Source: Alcanivorax sp.
GTDB lineage: Bacteria; Pseudomonadota; Gammaproteobacteria; Pseudomonadales; Alcanivoracaceae
Direction: 5' to 3'
Length of the DNA stretch: 64,000 nt
NCBI RefSeq assembly: GCF_002726155.1
Contig: NZ_PBSH01000003.1
Span: 1 to 64,000 of the forward strand
Part shown: one piece after another, positions 35,028 through 44,799 of the stretch
Layout of the letters: each line of letters starts with the position of its first letter
Position numbering within the stretch: the first letter of the stretch is position 1
Translations under genes and position numbers: made by a program
Notes under the pieces: model-generated
Seen by the model: the letters and a program-made list of their open reading frames with translations, nothing else
The model's database searches: none
Told to the model about the DNA's origin: nothing

Positions 35028-35157
35028 CGGTAATGCCTGCACTGTCAGCGTAACGCTGGTAATCCGGTTCATTTCCACCATGAGTCAGGCTGCTGACCAG
35101 CACACCCAACCCGAAAACAACCGCCAGTAGCACCAGGGCGTCCGGCTTTTTCTTCAT
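35008..35157 (-). CDS. Small single-pass membrane protein, 49 aa
   Basis: The sequence starts MKKKPDALVLLAVVFGLGVL, a basic N-terminus and then one hydrophobic helix (about residues 7-24), followed by a polar tail ending TVTQTQQ. The reading frame is intact for 50 codons, but no strong ribosome binding site is visible. It converges on ygfA with a 20-bp overlap. Function unknown; the protein-like composition, not a family match, is the basis. Confidence 0.5.
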   Translation of the reverse strand: MKKKPDALVLLAVVFGLGVLVSSLTHGGNEPDYQRYADSAGITVTQTQQ

Positions 35158-35497
35158 TGTTCTATTCCCCAAAATGGTACAGCAATATGAAAAAAGTGAC
35201 CCAAAAGTATCAACAAGATTGTCACCTTAGTCTGATTCAACAGCATAAAATGCCAAGTGGGTCAAAATTTGATCATTTCCAAATGTAAAGTCAAGCAGTT
35301 AGCGCTGCTTGCTGACACTTCTTAACAGAACCCCCCGCTAACTCTCCAATGTCGCAGGGCGCATTCCACGTCAAGCCAACATCTTCCACATGCCGAAGAC
35401 AATGTAAAATCAACAAGTTAGCGCTCATCGGGCGAAAAGTAGGAGCACTGACAAATCCGCAACGGCTACGCCGATTAACTGACCGGTTAAACCGGCG
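35158..35497. other. AT-rich spacer with two imperfect direct repeats
   Basis: No supported gene. A 25-bp unit AATGTAAAGTCAAGCAGTTA-GCGCT at 35282-35306 recurs at 35401-35425 with 22 of 25 matches, a period of 119 bp. Near the ilvA stop, GACCGGTTAAACCGGC could act as a weak terminator (about 35480-35500). Confidence 0.45.
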
Positions 35498-37033
35498 TTA
35501 GTTCAAAAATAGCCGGTACGCAGGGTTGTCGCTTTCTTCCACCATGGGATAGGGCACCTTTTTGAGGTCGGCCAATAGCCCGGCCTGCTTGCCCTCCTCC
35601 ACCTGGAAGCCCACCAGCACACGGCCATAGGCCGCACCATGGTTGCGGTAATGGAACAGGCTGATATTCCATTTTTCGCCCAGCGACTGCAGAAATTTCA
35701 TCAACGCCCCCGGGCGCTCCGGGAATTCCACCCGAAACAGTCGCTCCTGCAAGTCCTGACGTGAGGTATGGCCTCCAACCAAATGGCGGATATGCAGCTT
35801 GGCCATTTCGTTGCCACTCATATCCACCACCGGATAACCGCGCTCCTGCAATTCGCTCATCAACGCCTGCAGCGCCTCACCGCCCGGGCGTAACTGGATG
35901 CCCACAAAAATATTGGCATCGCGGTCATCACTGTAACGGTAGTTGAATTCGGTGATTCCTCGCCGGCCAAGGGCCTGACAGAATGCCCGGAACGCACCCG
36001 GCTTCTCCGGAATGGTCACCGCCAGGATCGCCTCGCGCTGCTCACCCAACTCGGCACGCTCTGACACATGACGCAGGCGGTCAAAATTCACATTGGCGCC
36101 ACTTTGAATCGCTACCAGGGTCTGGTCACGCACATCGTGCTTCGCCACCCAGTTTTTCAAACCGGCCAGTGCCAACGCACCGGCAGGCTCACAAATCGCC
36201 CGGGTATCTTCAAAGGCATCCTTGATGGCCGCACAGATTTCGTCTGTGCTGGCGGTGATCACCTCATCCACGTGGTCGCGCAGCACCTTGTAGGTTTCCT
36301 TGCCGATCTGTTTCACCGCCACGCCGTCGGCAAACAGCCCCACTTCAGGCAGCGTAACCCGGCGCTTTTTCTCCAGCGCCGCTTTCAGGCAGGCCGCATC
36401 CTCCGGCTCTACGGCGATCACTTTCACATCCGGGCGCACGTATTTCACATAAGCCGCCACGCCAGCCGCCAGGCCACCGCCGCCCACCGGAATGAAAATG
36501 GCATCCAGATCGCGACTTTGCTGGCGCAGAATTTCCATGCCCACGGTGCCCTGCCCGGCAATCACATCCGGGTCATCGTAGGGGTGAACAAAGGTCAAAT
36601 TGTCGCGGGCCTGCAACTTCAATGCATGGGCCAGCGCTTCATCAAAACTGTCGCCGTGCAGCACCACCTTGCCGCCATGGCGACGCACGGAACTGACCTT
36701 GATGTCAGGGGTGGTGCGCGGCATCACGATGGTTGCCTTGATACCCATGGACGACGCGGCCAGTGCCAGCCCCTGGGCATGATTGCCCGCCGAAGCGCAG
36801 ATCACTCCGCGAGCTAGCTGCTCCTGTGTTAGCTGACACAACTTGTTATAGGCGCCACGCAGCTTGAAGGAGAACACCGGCTGAAGGTCTTCACGCTTGA
36901 GCAGCACCCGGTTGCCAATACGTTTGGAAATCAACGGCGCTGCATGAATGGGAGTTTCCACCGCCACGTCGTAGACGCGGGATTGCAGTATCCGTTTAAC
37001 GTATTTGTCCAACATGGAGGGTTCCGGGCTCAT
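35498..37033 (-). CDS. ilvA: Threonine ammonia-lyase, biosynthetic (threonine deaminase)
   Basis: The PLP enzyme that makes 2-oxobutanoate from threonine, first step of isoleucine synthesis. The product is about 511 residues from the ATG at 37033; a start at 37015 (MLDKYVKRIL) is also possible. The PLP lysine lies in VFSFKLRGAYNK; the phosphate-binding glycine loop is PVGGGGLAAG. Two C-terminal ACT-like domains (about 330-415 and 425-505) contain the sites for isoleucine feedback and valine activation, so this is the biosynthetic rather than the catabolic form. Confidence 0.93.
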   Translation of the reverse strand: MSPEPSMLDKYVKRILQSRVYDVAVETPIHAAPLISKRIGNRVLLKREDLQPVFSFKLRGAYNKLCQLTQEQLARGVICASAGNHAQGLALAASSMGIKATIVMPRTTPDIKVSSVRRHGGKVVLHGDSFDEALAHALKLQARDNLTFVHPYDDPDVIAGQGTVGMEILRQQSRDLDAIFIPVGGGGLAAGVAAYVKYVRPDVKVIAVEPEDAACLKAALEKKRRVTLPEVGLFADGVAVKQIGKETYKVLRDHVDEVITASTDEICAAIKDAFEDTRAICEPAGALALAGLKNWVAKHDVRDQTLVAIQSGANVNFDRLRHVSERAELGEQREAILAVTIPEKPGAFRAFCQALGRRGITEFNYRYSDDRDANIFVGIQLRPGGEALQALMSELQERGYPVVDMSGNEMAKLHIRHLVGGHTSRQDLQERLFRVEFPERPGALMKFLQSLGEKWNISLFHYRNHGAAYGRVLVGFQVEEGKQAGLLADLKKVPYPMVEESDNPAYRLFLN

Positions 37034-37091
37034 TCTGTGAAGGGAAAGGAATAGTCTAGGGGCTGGCCGCCACAAATGCGATAGGTCGGGG

Positions 37092-37120
37092 TCGAGTCAG
37101 GGGCGCCGCTGGCCTATAAT
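37092..37120 (+). promoter_or_regulatory. rpiA promoter
   Basis: A perfect TATAAT at 37115-37120 with a poor -35 region; about 50 bp before the rpiA ATG. Confidence 0.5.
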
Positions 37121-37171
37121 TGGCGCACCTTTCACGGTCGACACACACCCACACTACGACAGGACAGCCTC

Positions 37172-37825
37172 ATGGATCAGGATGCGCTGAAAAAGCAGGT
37201 GGCTGAAGCCGCGCTGCGCTTTGTCCCCGAAGGGGAAATCATCGGCGTGGGCACCGGCTCCACCGCCAACTTCTTTATCGACGGACTGGCCTCTCTGAAA
37301 GACCGCATCAAGGGCGCGGTAGCCAGCTCGGACGCAACCGCCGAGCGGCTCAAACAGCATGGCATCGAGGTCATTTCATTGAATGACGTGGGTAACCTGT
37401 CGGTGTATGTGGACGGCGCAGACGAAGTGAACAGCCACCGGGAAATGATCAAGGGCGGCGGCGGCGCACTCACCCGGGAAAAAATTGTCGCCGCCGCAGC
37501 ACGGGAATTCATCTGCATTGTAGATGCCTCCAAGCAGGTGAAACGCCTCGGCGCGTTCCCACTACCGGTAGAAGTGATCCCCATGGCCCGCTCTTATGTG
37601 GCCCGTAAACTCGTCGCACTGGGTGGGCAACCGGAATACCGCGAAGGCTTTGTTACGGACAACGGCAATATCATTCTGGACGTCCACAACCTGGACATCA
37701 CCAACCCGATTGAACTGGAAACCACGCTCAACAATATTGTCGGCGTCGTCACCAATGGCCTGTTCGCCAAGCGGCCTGCCGACGTGGTGCTGGTAGGCGA
37801 AAATGGCACCGTGAACCAATACTGA
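37172..37825 (+). CDS. rpiA: Ribose-5-phosphate isomerase A
   Basis: Interconverts ribose 5-phosphate and ribulose 5-phosphate in the pentose phosphate pathway. The product is 217 residues, the usual length. Motifs: [13 protein letters not shown] (phosphate loop), [21 protein letters not shown] with the catalytic acid region (quoted in part: [18 protein letters not shown]), and [14 protein letters not shown]. It diverges from ilvA, the standard arrangement in pseudomonads and relatives. A strong bidirectional terminator follows at 37876. Confidence 0.96.
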   Translation: MDQDALKKQVAEAALRFVPEGEIIGVGTGSTANFFIDGLASLKDRIKGAVASSDATAERLKQHGIEVISLNDVGNLSVYVDGADEVNSHREMIKGGGGALTREKIVAAAAREFICIVDASKQVKRLGAFPLPVEVIPMARSYVARKLVALGGQPEYREGFVTDNGNIILDVHNLDITNPIELETTLNNIVGVVTNGLFAKRPADVVLVGENGTVNQY

Positions 37826-37875
37826 GACGACAGAAACCGTTAAAAACGGTTCATCAATCAATGCTCAAAAGAACC

Positions 37876-37907
37876 AAAAAAAGGCCGCGAATCGCGGCCT
37901 TTTTCTT
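37876..37907. terminator. Bidirectional terminator between rpiA and the Ala-rich protein gene
   Basis: Stem AAAAAAAGGCCGCG-AAT-CGCGGCCTTTTTC, with A- and T-runs on both sides, serving the convergent genes. Confidence 0.85.
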
Positions 37908-37922
37908 TTCCCGGAAAGAATA

Positions 37923-38447
37923 TTAATCCCAGAAGTTATACCAGGATTTTTCTTTCTTCTCAGCGTCCGCCCTGGCATCCGCTTTCGCCTCCGCATTGAC
38001 ACCTGCGGCACCCGCTTTCATTTCAGCGTTGGCATTGGCGCCAGCCCCTTGCGCATTATTCATGGCATCTTCATGACGTTGACGCGCGGCGTCACGGTTC
38101 TCTTCCATTTTTTTCATGTTGGCTTCGTGCTTGGCCCGGGCATCATCACCCATGGCGTTTGCGTCATCCTTCATGGCATCACGCTTTGCCTTGGCGTCTT
38201 CTTTCATCGCGTCATGGCGGGCTTTGACATCGCTCTCCATTTGATCGCGCTGCGCCCGCGCATCTTTTTCTGCCTGCTTGGCATCTGCTTTGGCCGCATC
38301 TCGCTGGTCACGAACAGTCTGTTCAGCAGCATCGGCATCTGCCTGAGCATTCACGGCAGCATTGACGCCTGCATTCAGGTCTGCCATGGCAGCCTGACTC
38401 AACAAGACCGCACCGGAAGCAGCGGCCAACATCCATTTACTGTTCAT
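37923..38447 (-). CDS. Secreted Ala/Asp/Lys-rich coiled-coil protein
   Basis: The product is 174 residues from the ATG at 38447, with GGAG 6 nt upstream. A Sec signal peptide MNSKWMLAAASGAVLLSQAAMA is followed by a mature region of nearly pure A, D, K, E, Q and R in repeating units such as KARHDAMKEDAKAKRDAMKD, predicted as a long charged helix. Between about 115 and 150 the composition changes to A, G and N. No family assigned; resembles low-complexity periplasmic stress or LEA-like proteins in composition only. Confidence 0.6.
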   Translation of the reverse strand: MNSKWMLAAASGAVLLSQAAMADLNAGVNAAVNAQADADAAEQTVRDQRDAAKADAKQAEKDARAQRDQMESDVKARHDAMKEDAKAKRDAMKDDANAMGDDARAKHEANMKKMEENRDAARQRHEDAMNNAQGAGANANAEMKAGAAGVNAEAKADARADAEKKEKSWYNFWD

Positions 38448-38551
38448 CATAGACTCCTTGTAAAAACACAAAATTCCCTGGTCAGGAACCGTGAATCCAC
38501 ATTGTTACAAAGCTGCAACGGGCTCAAGTAACAAAGCGTAAAAAAATGGCT

Positions 38552-39511
38552 TTACGCCAGATACTCGTCAATAATCGCGAAAATTTTACGTCTGAACGCT
38601 TCATTCTCATTGGCAAGTTGGTGACGAGCCCCGGGCAGCATACGAATATCGGGGCTTTCAAATTTTTTCTTGATCATCTCCAGGTTGTATTGCCAATCAA
38701 CCGTTTCATCCTTGTCCCCCTGAATCACCACCGGCGACACCTTTATTCGCGACGCTTTTTCAAAGCCCGGCATCCATTTCTTCAGGGCGCTCACCCAGAT
38801 GGCGGAAATACGCCGCGCCTGCAACGGATCCCTGTTTTCCAGAAAATCGAGAAAATCCGGATCATTGGAATTGATGGTAAAAACCCGTTTCAGGGTTTTG
38901 GCAAACGGGCTGACCACGGTGTGTAACCAGCGCGCGGTTCCCCACTTGAACGGTCGCACCAGAGGTGCCAGCAGAATGACCTGCTCAAAAGGGTTTTCAT
39001 CACCCTCACCACGGCTGACCAGGTAATCCATCACGATGGCACCGCCGGTACTCTGGGCAATCACATGCCAGGGCTTGGGAAAAGAATTGGTAGCCAGTGA
39101 CAGACATTGCTCCAGCACGTCGCGGTAGGTACGGAAATCGTCGATCACGGCCTGCGGGCCGGTGCTCAGACCATGGCCCGGCAAATCATAGGCCAGCACT
39201 GCATAACCCAATTCCAGTACATGACCGATTACATGCCGGTACAATCCCACATGGTCAAAGTAACCGTGACAGATCAGCACCGTGCCACGGGGCTGATGGG
39301 GCGGCCTGGGTCGCCAGCCATGCACGGAAAGCATATGCCCCGCCGCCTCGAAATAACCGAAGCCATGTTCCAGGTCCGGCAGGCGATCGGCAAAATTGAG
39401 ACCGTAGTACGCCACATAGCGCTGGCTGGATTCACTCAGCGGGTCGAAAGCCTCCCAATTCAAGGGCTGCCACTGCTGAATAATCTGATCGCGATCGAAA
39501 GGGTTTGCCAT
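38552..39511 (-). CDS. Alpha/beta hydrolase (monoacylglycerol lipase-like)
   Basis: The product is 319 residues. The oxyanion segment HGYFDH (near residue 83) and the nucleophile Ser154 in AQSTGG are followed by the acid Asp in GDKDETVDW and His in GARHQLANE: a complete catalytic triad of the serine aminopeptidase S33/Hydrolase_4 family, which includes bacterial monoglyceride lipases and lysophospholipases. There is no signal peptide, so it acts in the cytoplasm. The substrate is probably an acylglycerol or another ester. Confidence 0.78.
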   Translation of the reverse strand: MANPFDRDQIIQQWQPLNWEAFDPLSESSQRYVAYYGLNFADRLPDLEHGFGYFEAAGHMLSVHGWRPRPPHQPRGTVLICHGYFDHVGLYRHVIGHVLELGYAVLAYDLPGHGLSTGPQAVIDDFRTYRDVLEQCLSLATNSFPKPWHVIAQSTGGAIVMDYLVSRGEGDENPFEQVILLAPLVRPFKWGTARWLHTVVSPFAKTLKRVFTINSNDPDFLDFLENRDPLQARRISAIWVSALKKWMPGFEKASRIKVSPVVIQGDKDETVDWQYNLEMIKKKFESPDIRMLPGARHQLANENEAFRRKIFAIIDEYLA

Positions 39512-39581
39512 AGCCGGTAACGGGTCTCCACGGTTTACTCACGGCACCTGCCGATAATACGGGCCTGGGAGGAATCACACC

Positions 39582-40226
39582 ATGCATCTGACAGCCGATA
39601 CACTCAAGGATTTGCCCCGCGGGGAGCGGGTCAATCTGGTCAATAGCCTGTCCGGCTTCAAAAGCGCCAACCTGGTGGGCACCCGCTCCAAGAGCGGGCA
39701 GGAAAACCTGGCCATGGTTGGCTCCTGTTTTCATCTCGGGGCCGACCCGGCCTTGATGGGGATGATTCTGCGTCCGCATTCGGTGGATCGGCATAGCCTG
39801 GAATACCTGCAAGACACGGGCGTTTATACGCTCAACCAGGTCCATGCTGACATCCTTGAAGCTGCTCACCAGACCGCCGCTCGTTATCCTCGGGAGATCT
39901 CCGAGTTCGCTGCTACCAGGCTACGCTCGACCTATCTTCCCGACTTTTCCGCCCCCTTCGTGGCGCAAGCGCGGATAAAACTGGGTATGGCGGTGAGAGA
40001 AGTGCAAACCCTGGCGGTGAACAACACCGTGCTGGTGATCGGTGCCATCGAACATATCCTGCTACCCGACGAGGTGCTGGGCAATGATGGCTTTGTGGAT
40101 ATTGAACGGGCCGGGACGGTGGCCCTGTCGGGACTGGACAGCTACCACCGCAGCCAACGTATCGGCCGTCTGAGCTATGCCAAGCCGGACCGGCCGGCAC
40201 ACTGGCTGACAAACCACGAAGACTGA
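39582..40226 (+). CDS. Flavin reductase-like FMN-binding protein
   Basis: The product is 214 residues. The segment SGFKSANLVGTRSKSGQENLAM (here over 20 residues; key part GFKSANLVGT) and the following region with LAMVGSCFHLGADPALMG match the flavin-reductase-like split-barrel fold, in which the FMN phosphate loop lies early and a G-x-x-I-R-P segment follows (here MILRPHS). Physiological partner unknown. The ATG has GGGAGGAAT upstream. It diverges from the hydrolase gene. Confidence 0.7.
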   Translation: MHLTADTLKDLPRGERVNLVNSLSGFKSANLVGTRSKSGQENLAMVGSCFHLGADPALMGMILRPHSVDRHSLEYLQDTGVYTLNQVHADILEAAHQTAARYPREISEFAATRLRSTYLPDFSAPFVAQARIKLGMAVREVQTLAVNNTVLVIGAIEHILLPDEVLGNDGFVDIERAGTVALSGLDSYHRSQRIGRLSYAKPDRPAHWLTNHED

Positions 40227-40553
40227 TCAGGCGGCGGGCGCTGCCTGAGTCAATGCCAGCCAGCCCCACCAGCCGGTTAACATCAGGATCGGCAGCGCCA
40301 GCAGCAGCCCCCATAACACCAGCCGATTGGCCCAGGGGTTCAGCGTCGGGTGACGCAGCGCAAAACACGGAGACGCCGGCACGGGCAGCAGCAAAATCGC
40401 AAATCCCCATAGCCAGCGCCGCTGACCGAATGCTGTCAGCATCAGACTGAGCCAGCCCATCCACAATATGCCCACCCCCACCGCAGACAACATGGCCAGC
40501 GGCAACGCCAACCACTGGTGCTCAATATAAAATTCCAGCAATGTATTCAGCAT
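40227..40553 (-). CDS. Small membrane protein, about three helices
   Basis: The product is 108 residues with hydrophobic segments at about 13-37, 44-62 and 74-100 and few charges. Its stop codon abuts the stop of the flavin-reductase-like gene. No family recognised. Confidence 0.5.
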   Translation of the reverse strand: MLNTLLEFYIEHQWLALPLAMLSAVGVGILWMGWLSLMLTAFGQRRWLWGFAILLLPVPASPCFALRHPTLNPWANRLVLWGLLLALPILMLTGWWGWLALTQAAPAA

Positions 40554-40745
40554 GGCCCGCCATTATTGCGATCAGAGAAGAGAGGATTCAGTGCATTGTC
40601 CTCTTCCCCCACAAGCAGTCAACGCGCGTAGCCATGCCAATGGCGCCAACCTTGCTCCAGATCAAGTTGACCACAATGCGGGAACCATATCGGTCGGCAC
40701 GCAGACTAACGGCTAAAGAACCATTGCGAACCACAAGGACCCACC

Positions 40746-41174
40746 ATGAACACATTCCGTCTCTCTCTTCTGCTGACCGGTACCGTACTGGCACTGGCTG
40801 CCTGCACCGGCCAACCCACCAGCGGGGCGCACACCATGATCGAAGAAAATCAGTTACGGGGAGATGCTTGGTCCGTCACATCCCTCAACGGTGAATCCAC
40901 AGGCGATGCCACCCTCACGCTGAATTTTCATCAGCCCGGACAATTGGCTGGCAAGGCCGCCTGCAATAACTACATGGCCAGTTATGTGCAGAGCAAGGAC
41001 AGCTTCACCATCCAGACCGGTGGCATGACCATGAAAGCCTGCCCGCCCCCACTGATGGACATGGAGCGGCAATTTGTGGATGCCCTCAAGGGCATCAATC
41101 ACGCCAAGCTTAACAAGCAGGGGCATCTGATTCTGACCGGCAGCGATGGCATCAGGATTGAAGCCAGCCGGTAA
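40746..41174 (+). CDS. META domain lipoprotein (HslJ-like)
   Basis: The product is 142 residues. The signal peptide ends with lipobox LAAC (Cys20). The mature part has the META domain signature: W-S-V-T-S-L-N-G near residue 42, then GKAACNNYMASY and a methionine-rich MTMKACPPPLMDMERQF. META proteins such as HslJ are envelope proteins linked to stress or novobiocin resistance. The ATG has AAGGACCCACC upstream. Confidence 0.8.
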   Translation: MNTFRLSLLLTGTVLALAACTGQPTSGAHTMIEENQLRGDAWSVTSLNGESTGDATLTLNFHQPGQLAGKAACNNYMASYVQSKDSFTIQTGGMTMKACPPPLMDMERQFVDALKGINHAKLNKQGHLILTGSDGIRIEASR

Positions 41175-41230
41175 AAAAGGGCCTCGCGGATTAGAGCGGC
41201 ATGGTACCCACCAAAGCCGCTTGGTAGCGA

Positions 41231-41284
41231 CGCCGAAAAACAAAAGGCCGCACCCAATTGGGCGCGGCCTTTTGTTTTTCGGCG
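41231..41284. terminator. Very long perfect bidirectional terminator
   Basis: Two 21-bp perfectly complementary arms, 41231-41251 and 41264-41284, running from CGCCG through AAAAACAAAAGG to CCGC and back. It separates the convergent META and fba genes. Confidence 0.9.
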
Positions 41285-41316
41285 TGTTGCCTGCAGCGTG
41301 AAGCGTACTGCGTCTG

Positions 41317-42381
41317 TTATTTAACCCGCGGGTCCAGATCACCGGATTCATAGCGCTGGAACATGGTCTCCAGGCTGATCGGCTTGATCTTGTCCGCATG
41401 ACCCGCCGTCCCAAAGGCTTCATAGCGAGCCATACAGATATCGCGCATGGCAGTGATGGACTCTTTCAAATATTTACGCGGATCAAACTCAGCCGGGTTC
41501 TGGGCCAGGAAACGACGGATCGCCCCGGTGGACGCCAGACGCAGGTCCGTATCGATGTTGACCTTGCGCACGCCGTGTTTGATGCCTTCCTGGATTTCTT
41601 CCACCGGCACCCCGTAGGTTTCCGGAATTTCACCACCGAATTCATTGATGATGGCCAACCAGTCCTGCGGCACAGACGAGGAACCGTGCATCACCAGATG
41701 GGTGTCCGGGATACGCTTGTGAATCGCCTTGATCTGCTCGATAGCAAGAATGTCGCCGGTGGGCGGGCGAGTGAATTTATACGCGCCATGGCTGGTACCG
41801 ATGGCAATGGCCAGGGCATCCACCTTGGTTTTCTGTACAAAATCCGCCGCTTCTTCCGGATCGGTAAGCATTTGCTCGTGGGTCAGCTTACCCTCTGCGC
41901 CAATGCCGTCTTCTTCGCCGGCTTCACCGGTTTCCAGTGAACCAAGACAACCCAGCTCGCCTTCCACGGAAACGCCACAGGCATGCGCCATGTCCACGGT
42001 GCGACGGGTCACATCCACGTTGTAGTCGTAATCGGTGGGGGTCTTGCCGTCTTCACCCAGTGAACCGTCCATCATCACTGAAGAAAAGCCCAGCTGAATG
42101 GAACGCTGACACACGGACGGGCTGGTACCGTGATCCTGATGCATCACCACAGGAATGTGTGGAAACTCTTCCGTGGCCGCCAGAATCAAGTGACGCAGGA
42201 AAGGCGCGCCGGCGTATTTGCGCGCGCCAGCGGACGCCTGCACGATGACCGGGGAATTGGTTTTATCTGCGGCTTCCATGATGGCGCGCATCTGTTCCAC
42301 GTTGTTCACGTTATAGGCCGGTACGCCGTAGCCGAACTCGGCAGCGTGATCCAGCAGCTGTCGCATGCTTACTAGTGCCAT
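41317..42381 (-). CDS. fba: Fructose-bisphosphate aldolase class II
   Basis: A zinc aldolase that splits fructose 1,6-bisphosphate. The product is 354 residues. Metal and catalytic motifs: [13 protein letters not shown] (the HxDH element), [12 protein letters not shown], and the His in [19 protein letters not shown] is typical of the Calvin-type class IIB subgroup. It is last in the tkt-epd-pgk-fba run on the minus strand. AAGGGGAAACACC precedes the ATG. A repeat-filled spacer separates it from pgk. Confidence 0.95.
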   Translation of the reverse strand: MALVSMRQLLDHAAEFGYGVPAYNVNNVEQMRAIMEAADKTNSPVIVQASAGARKYAGAPFLRHLILAATEEFPHIPVVMHQDHGTSPSVCQRSIQLGFSSVMMDGSLGEDGKTPTDYDYNVDVTRRTVDMAHACGVSVEGELGCLGSLETGEAGEEDGIGAEGKLTHEQMLTDPEEAADFVQKTKVDALAIAIGTSHGAYKFTRPPTGDILAIEQIKAIHKRIPDTHLVMHGSSSVPQDWLAIINEFGGEIPETYGVPVEEIQEGIKHGVRKVNIDTDLRLASTGAIRRFLAQNPAEFDPRKYLKESITAMRDICMARYEAFGTAGHADKIKPISLETMFQRYESGDLDPRVK

Positions 42382-42439
42382 GGTGTTTCCCCTTCGTTAT
42401 CCGTTTGCGGTGCGCCGCACCGCCTATACTTCGTCCATT

Positions 42440-42518
42440 GCAGCCTGACGCCAAAGGCCTGACGCTTGATGCCTGCGGGTTTTAGCGTCAGGCATCTGGC
42501 GTCCAGCATCAGGCGTTT
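42440..42518. repeat. Intergenic CCTGACGCC-family repeat between pgk and fba
   Basis: CAGCCTGACGCCAAAGGCCT then GACGCTTGATGCCTG on the left faces GCGTCAGGCATCTGGCGTCC then AGCATCAGGCG on the right: imperfect inverted arms around CGGGTTTT. Confidence 0.65.
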
Positions 42519-42520
42519 AA

Positions 42521-43684
42521 TCAATCCTTCGCCCGTGCCTCGAGCATGGCCACCGCCGGCAGCACTTTACCTTCCACAAATTCCAGGAAGGCGCCGCCGC
42601 CGGTGGAGATATAGCTGACATCATCGGTGATGCCGTACTTGTCCACCGCCGCCAGGGTGTCGCCACCGCCGGCAATGGAAAAGGCATCCGAGTCGGCAAT
42701 GGCCAACGCCATTTCACGGGTACCTTCGCCAAACTGATCAAACTCGAACACGCCCACCGGGCCGTTCCAGATAATGGTTTGCGCTTCTTTCATCAACGCC
42801 GCCACGATGTGCGCAGTCTGCGGGCCCACATCGAGAATCATGTCGTCGTCAGCCACGTCTTCCACTTTCTTGACCACCGCTTCAGCGCTCTCGGCAAATT
42901 CCTTGGCTGTTACCACGTCAACCGGAATAGGAATATGCACTTTCTCGGCGATTTTCTGCGCTGCCGGGATCAGGTCCTTTTCATACAATGACTTGCCCAC
43001 CGGGTGACCGGCAGCCGCCAGAAAGGTGTTGGCAATACCGCCGCCAACGACCAGCTGATCCACTTTATCAGACAGAGACTCAAGCACTTCCAGCTTGGTG
43101 GATACTTTGGAGCCACCAACGATGGCCACCAGCGGTTTTTGCGGCGCATCCAATGCCTTGCCCAGTGCGTCCAGCTCATTGGCCAGCAGCGGGCCCGCGC
43201 AGGCCACTGGCGCGAACTTGCCCACACCATGGGTAGACGCCTGAGCACGGTGCGCAGTACCAAAGGCATCCATCACATAGATATCACACAGCGCCGCCAT
43301 TTTTTGTGACAGCGTTTCGTCGTCTTTCTTTTCGCCTTTATTAAAACGAACGTTTTCGCACAGCACCACCTGACCGGCGTCCACATCCACGCCATCCAGC
43401 CAGTCCTTTACCAGCGGCACGTCACGACCGAGCAGGCCACCCAGATGCTCCGCCACCGGCTGCAGAGAAAATTCCTCTGCGTACTCCCCTTCAGTGGGGC
43501 GGCCGAGATGCGACATCAGCATCACCTTGGCACCCGCCTTCAGCGCATGCTCGATGGTCGGAAGGGAAGCACGGATACGCGCATCACTGGTGACCTTGCC
43601 GTCTTTCACCGGCACGTTCAGGTCTTCACGGATCAGAACGCGCTTGCCTGCCAGATCCAGGTCGGTCATGCGTTTGAAATTCAT
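42521..43684 (-). CDS. pgk: Phosphoglycerate kinase
   Basis: Glycolytic and gluconeogenic kinase, 387 residues, the standard length. Motifs: [16 protein letters not shown] (substrate-binding N-terminal loop), [34 protein letters not shown] and [14 protein letters not shown] (nucleotide-binding). GAGGTAAGAGAACG precedes the ATG. It lies between the epd-like gene and fba. Confidence 0.97.
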   Translation of the reverse strand: MNFKRMTDLDLAGKRVLIREDLNVPVKDGKVTSDARIRASLPTIEHALKAGAKVMLMSHLGRPTEGEYAEEFSLQPVAEHLGGLLGRDVPLVKDWLDGVDVDAGQVVLCENVRFNKGEKKDDETLSQKMAALCDIYVMDAFGTAHRAQASTHGVGKFAPVACAGPLLANELDALGKALDAPQKPLVAIVGGSKVSTKLEVLESLSDKVDQLVVGGGIANTFLAAAGHPVGKSLYEKDLIPAAQKIAEKVHIPIPVDVVTAKEFAESAEAVVKKVEDVADDDMILDVGPQTAHIVAALMKEAQTIIWNGPVGVFEFDQFGEGTREMALAIADSDAFSIAGGGDTLAAVDKYGITDDVSYISTGGGAFLEFVEGKVLPAVAMLEARAKD

Positions 43685-43708
43685 CGTTCTCTTACCTCAT
43701 TAAATTCT

Positions 43709-43758
43709 GCCAGACGCAACACGCCTGACGCCGAACGCGAAAGCAACACGTCAGGCGC
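43709..43758. repeat. Short CCTGACGCC-family repeat between epd and pgk
   Basis: It reads GCCAGACGCAACACGCCTGA then CGCCGAACGCG, followed by ACGTCAGGCGCCCAGC overlapping the 3' end of the epd-like gene. Confidence 0.5.
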
Positions 43759-44785
43759 CCAGCTTCGAGCTTCCAGCCTTGTTCAAAGCCAATTCGCTCA
43801 CCCAGTCCAACAACCGGTTGGCATAGCCCCATTCGTTGTCGTACCAGGCCACCACCTGCACCATGTCGCCCTGCACCCGGGTCTGGGTTACGTCGACGAT
43901 GGCGGATTCCGGGCGGTGATTGAAATCCGCGCTGACCAATGGGGCGTCATTGTAGCCAATCAGGCCCGCAGACGCCGTTGCCTGCTGATACAGCCACTGG
44001 TTCAGACTGTCCTCATCCGGTATCTGTTCCAGTCGCAGGGTCAACTCCACCATGGCCACATTCAGCGTGGGCACCCGAATGGAATCCCCGCTGATGCGCC
44101 CACTCAACGCCGGCAGCACCTGCTGCACCGCACCAATGGCGCTACTGGTGGTAGGCACGATGTTCTGCGCCCCGGCCCGGCCCCGGCGCGGATCCCGGTG
44201 GACATGGTCCAGCAGGGTCTGGTCCGAGGTGTAGGCGTGGATTTCTTTCATCAGCACTTGCTGGATGCCGTACTGCTCATCCAGCCGCTGCAACAGCGGC
44301 GCAATACAATGCGTGGTGCAGGATGCCGCCGACAGCACCCGGCTATCGTCGCGAACGTCTTCGTGGTTGACGCCATACACCACCACCTGATCCGCCTGAT
44401 CAAACGGCACCGCACCGATAATCACTTTTTGGGCCCCGGCCTGCAGATGGCGGGACGCCCCGGCATGGCTGCGAAAATGGCCAGAGCATTCCAGCACCAG
44501 ATCCACCCCCAGGTCCCCCCAGGGCAACAACTCCGGTTTGGGTTGCTCCAACAGCATGGGAGCCTGATTGCCGATGCGCAGCATGCCTTCGATCAACTCT
44601 GCCGGCTCCGCCAACCGCCCGTGGGTCGTGTCGTAGCGGGTCAGGTAAAGCAGGTCTTCCGGGCGGCCCTTGTCATTGATCGCCGCCAACGTAAACGGCG
44701 CTTGCCACCCTGCGCCTTCACGCTCGGCCAGAGCACGCACAAAAGAACGCCCGATACGGCCATAGCCGTTAATAGCAATTCTCAT
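43751..44785 (-). CDS. epd: Erythrose-4-phosphate / glyceraldehyde-3-phosphate dehydrogenase family protein
   Basis: The product is 344 residues from the ATG at 44785 (MRIAINGYGRIGRSFVRAL); a longer frame begins at 44815. The NAD-binding N-terminus and the catalytic Cys in SAASCTTHC are present, as is DFNHRPESAIVD, which resembles Epd more than GAPDH. Epd makes 4-phosphoerythronate for pyridoxal phosphate synthesis. The position between tkt and pgk is where epd lies in pseudomonads and enterobacteria. Substrate preference cannot be proven from sequence. Confidence 0.82.
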   Translation of the reverse strand: MRIAINGYGRIGRSFVRALAEREGAGWQAPFTLAAINDKGRPEDLLYLTRYDTTHGRLAEPAELIEGMLRIGNQAPMLLEQPKPELLPWGDLGVDLVLECSGHFRSHAGASRHLQAGAQKVIIGAVPFDQADQVVVYGVNHEDVRDDSRVLSAASCTTHCIAPLLQRLDEQYGIQQVLMKEIHAYTSDQTLLDHVHRDPRRGRAGAQNIVPTTSSAIGAVQQVLPALSGRISGDSIRVPTLNVAMVELTLRLEQIPDEDSLNQWLYQQATASAGLIGYNDAPLVSADFNHRPESAIVDVTQTRVQGDMVQVVAWYDNEWGYANRLLDWVSELALNKAGSSKLGA

Positions 44786-44799
44786 CGCTGGCTCCGCCC

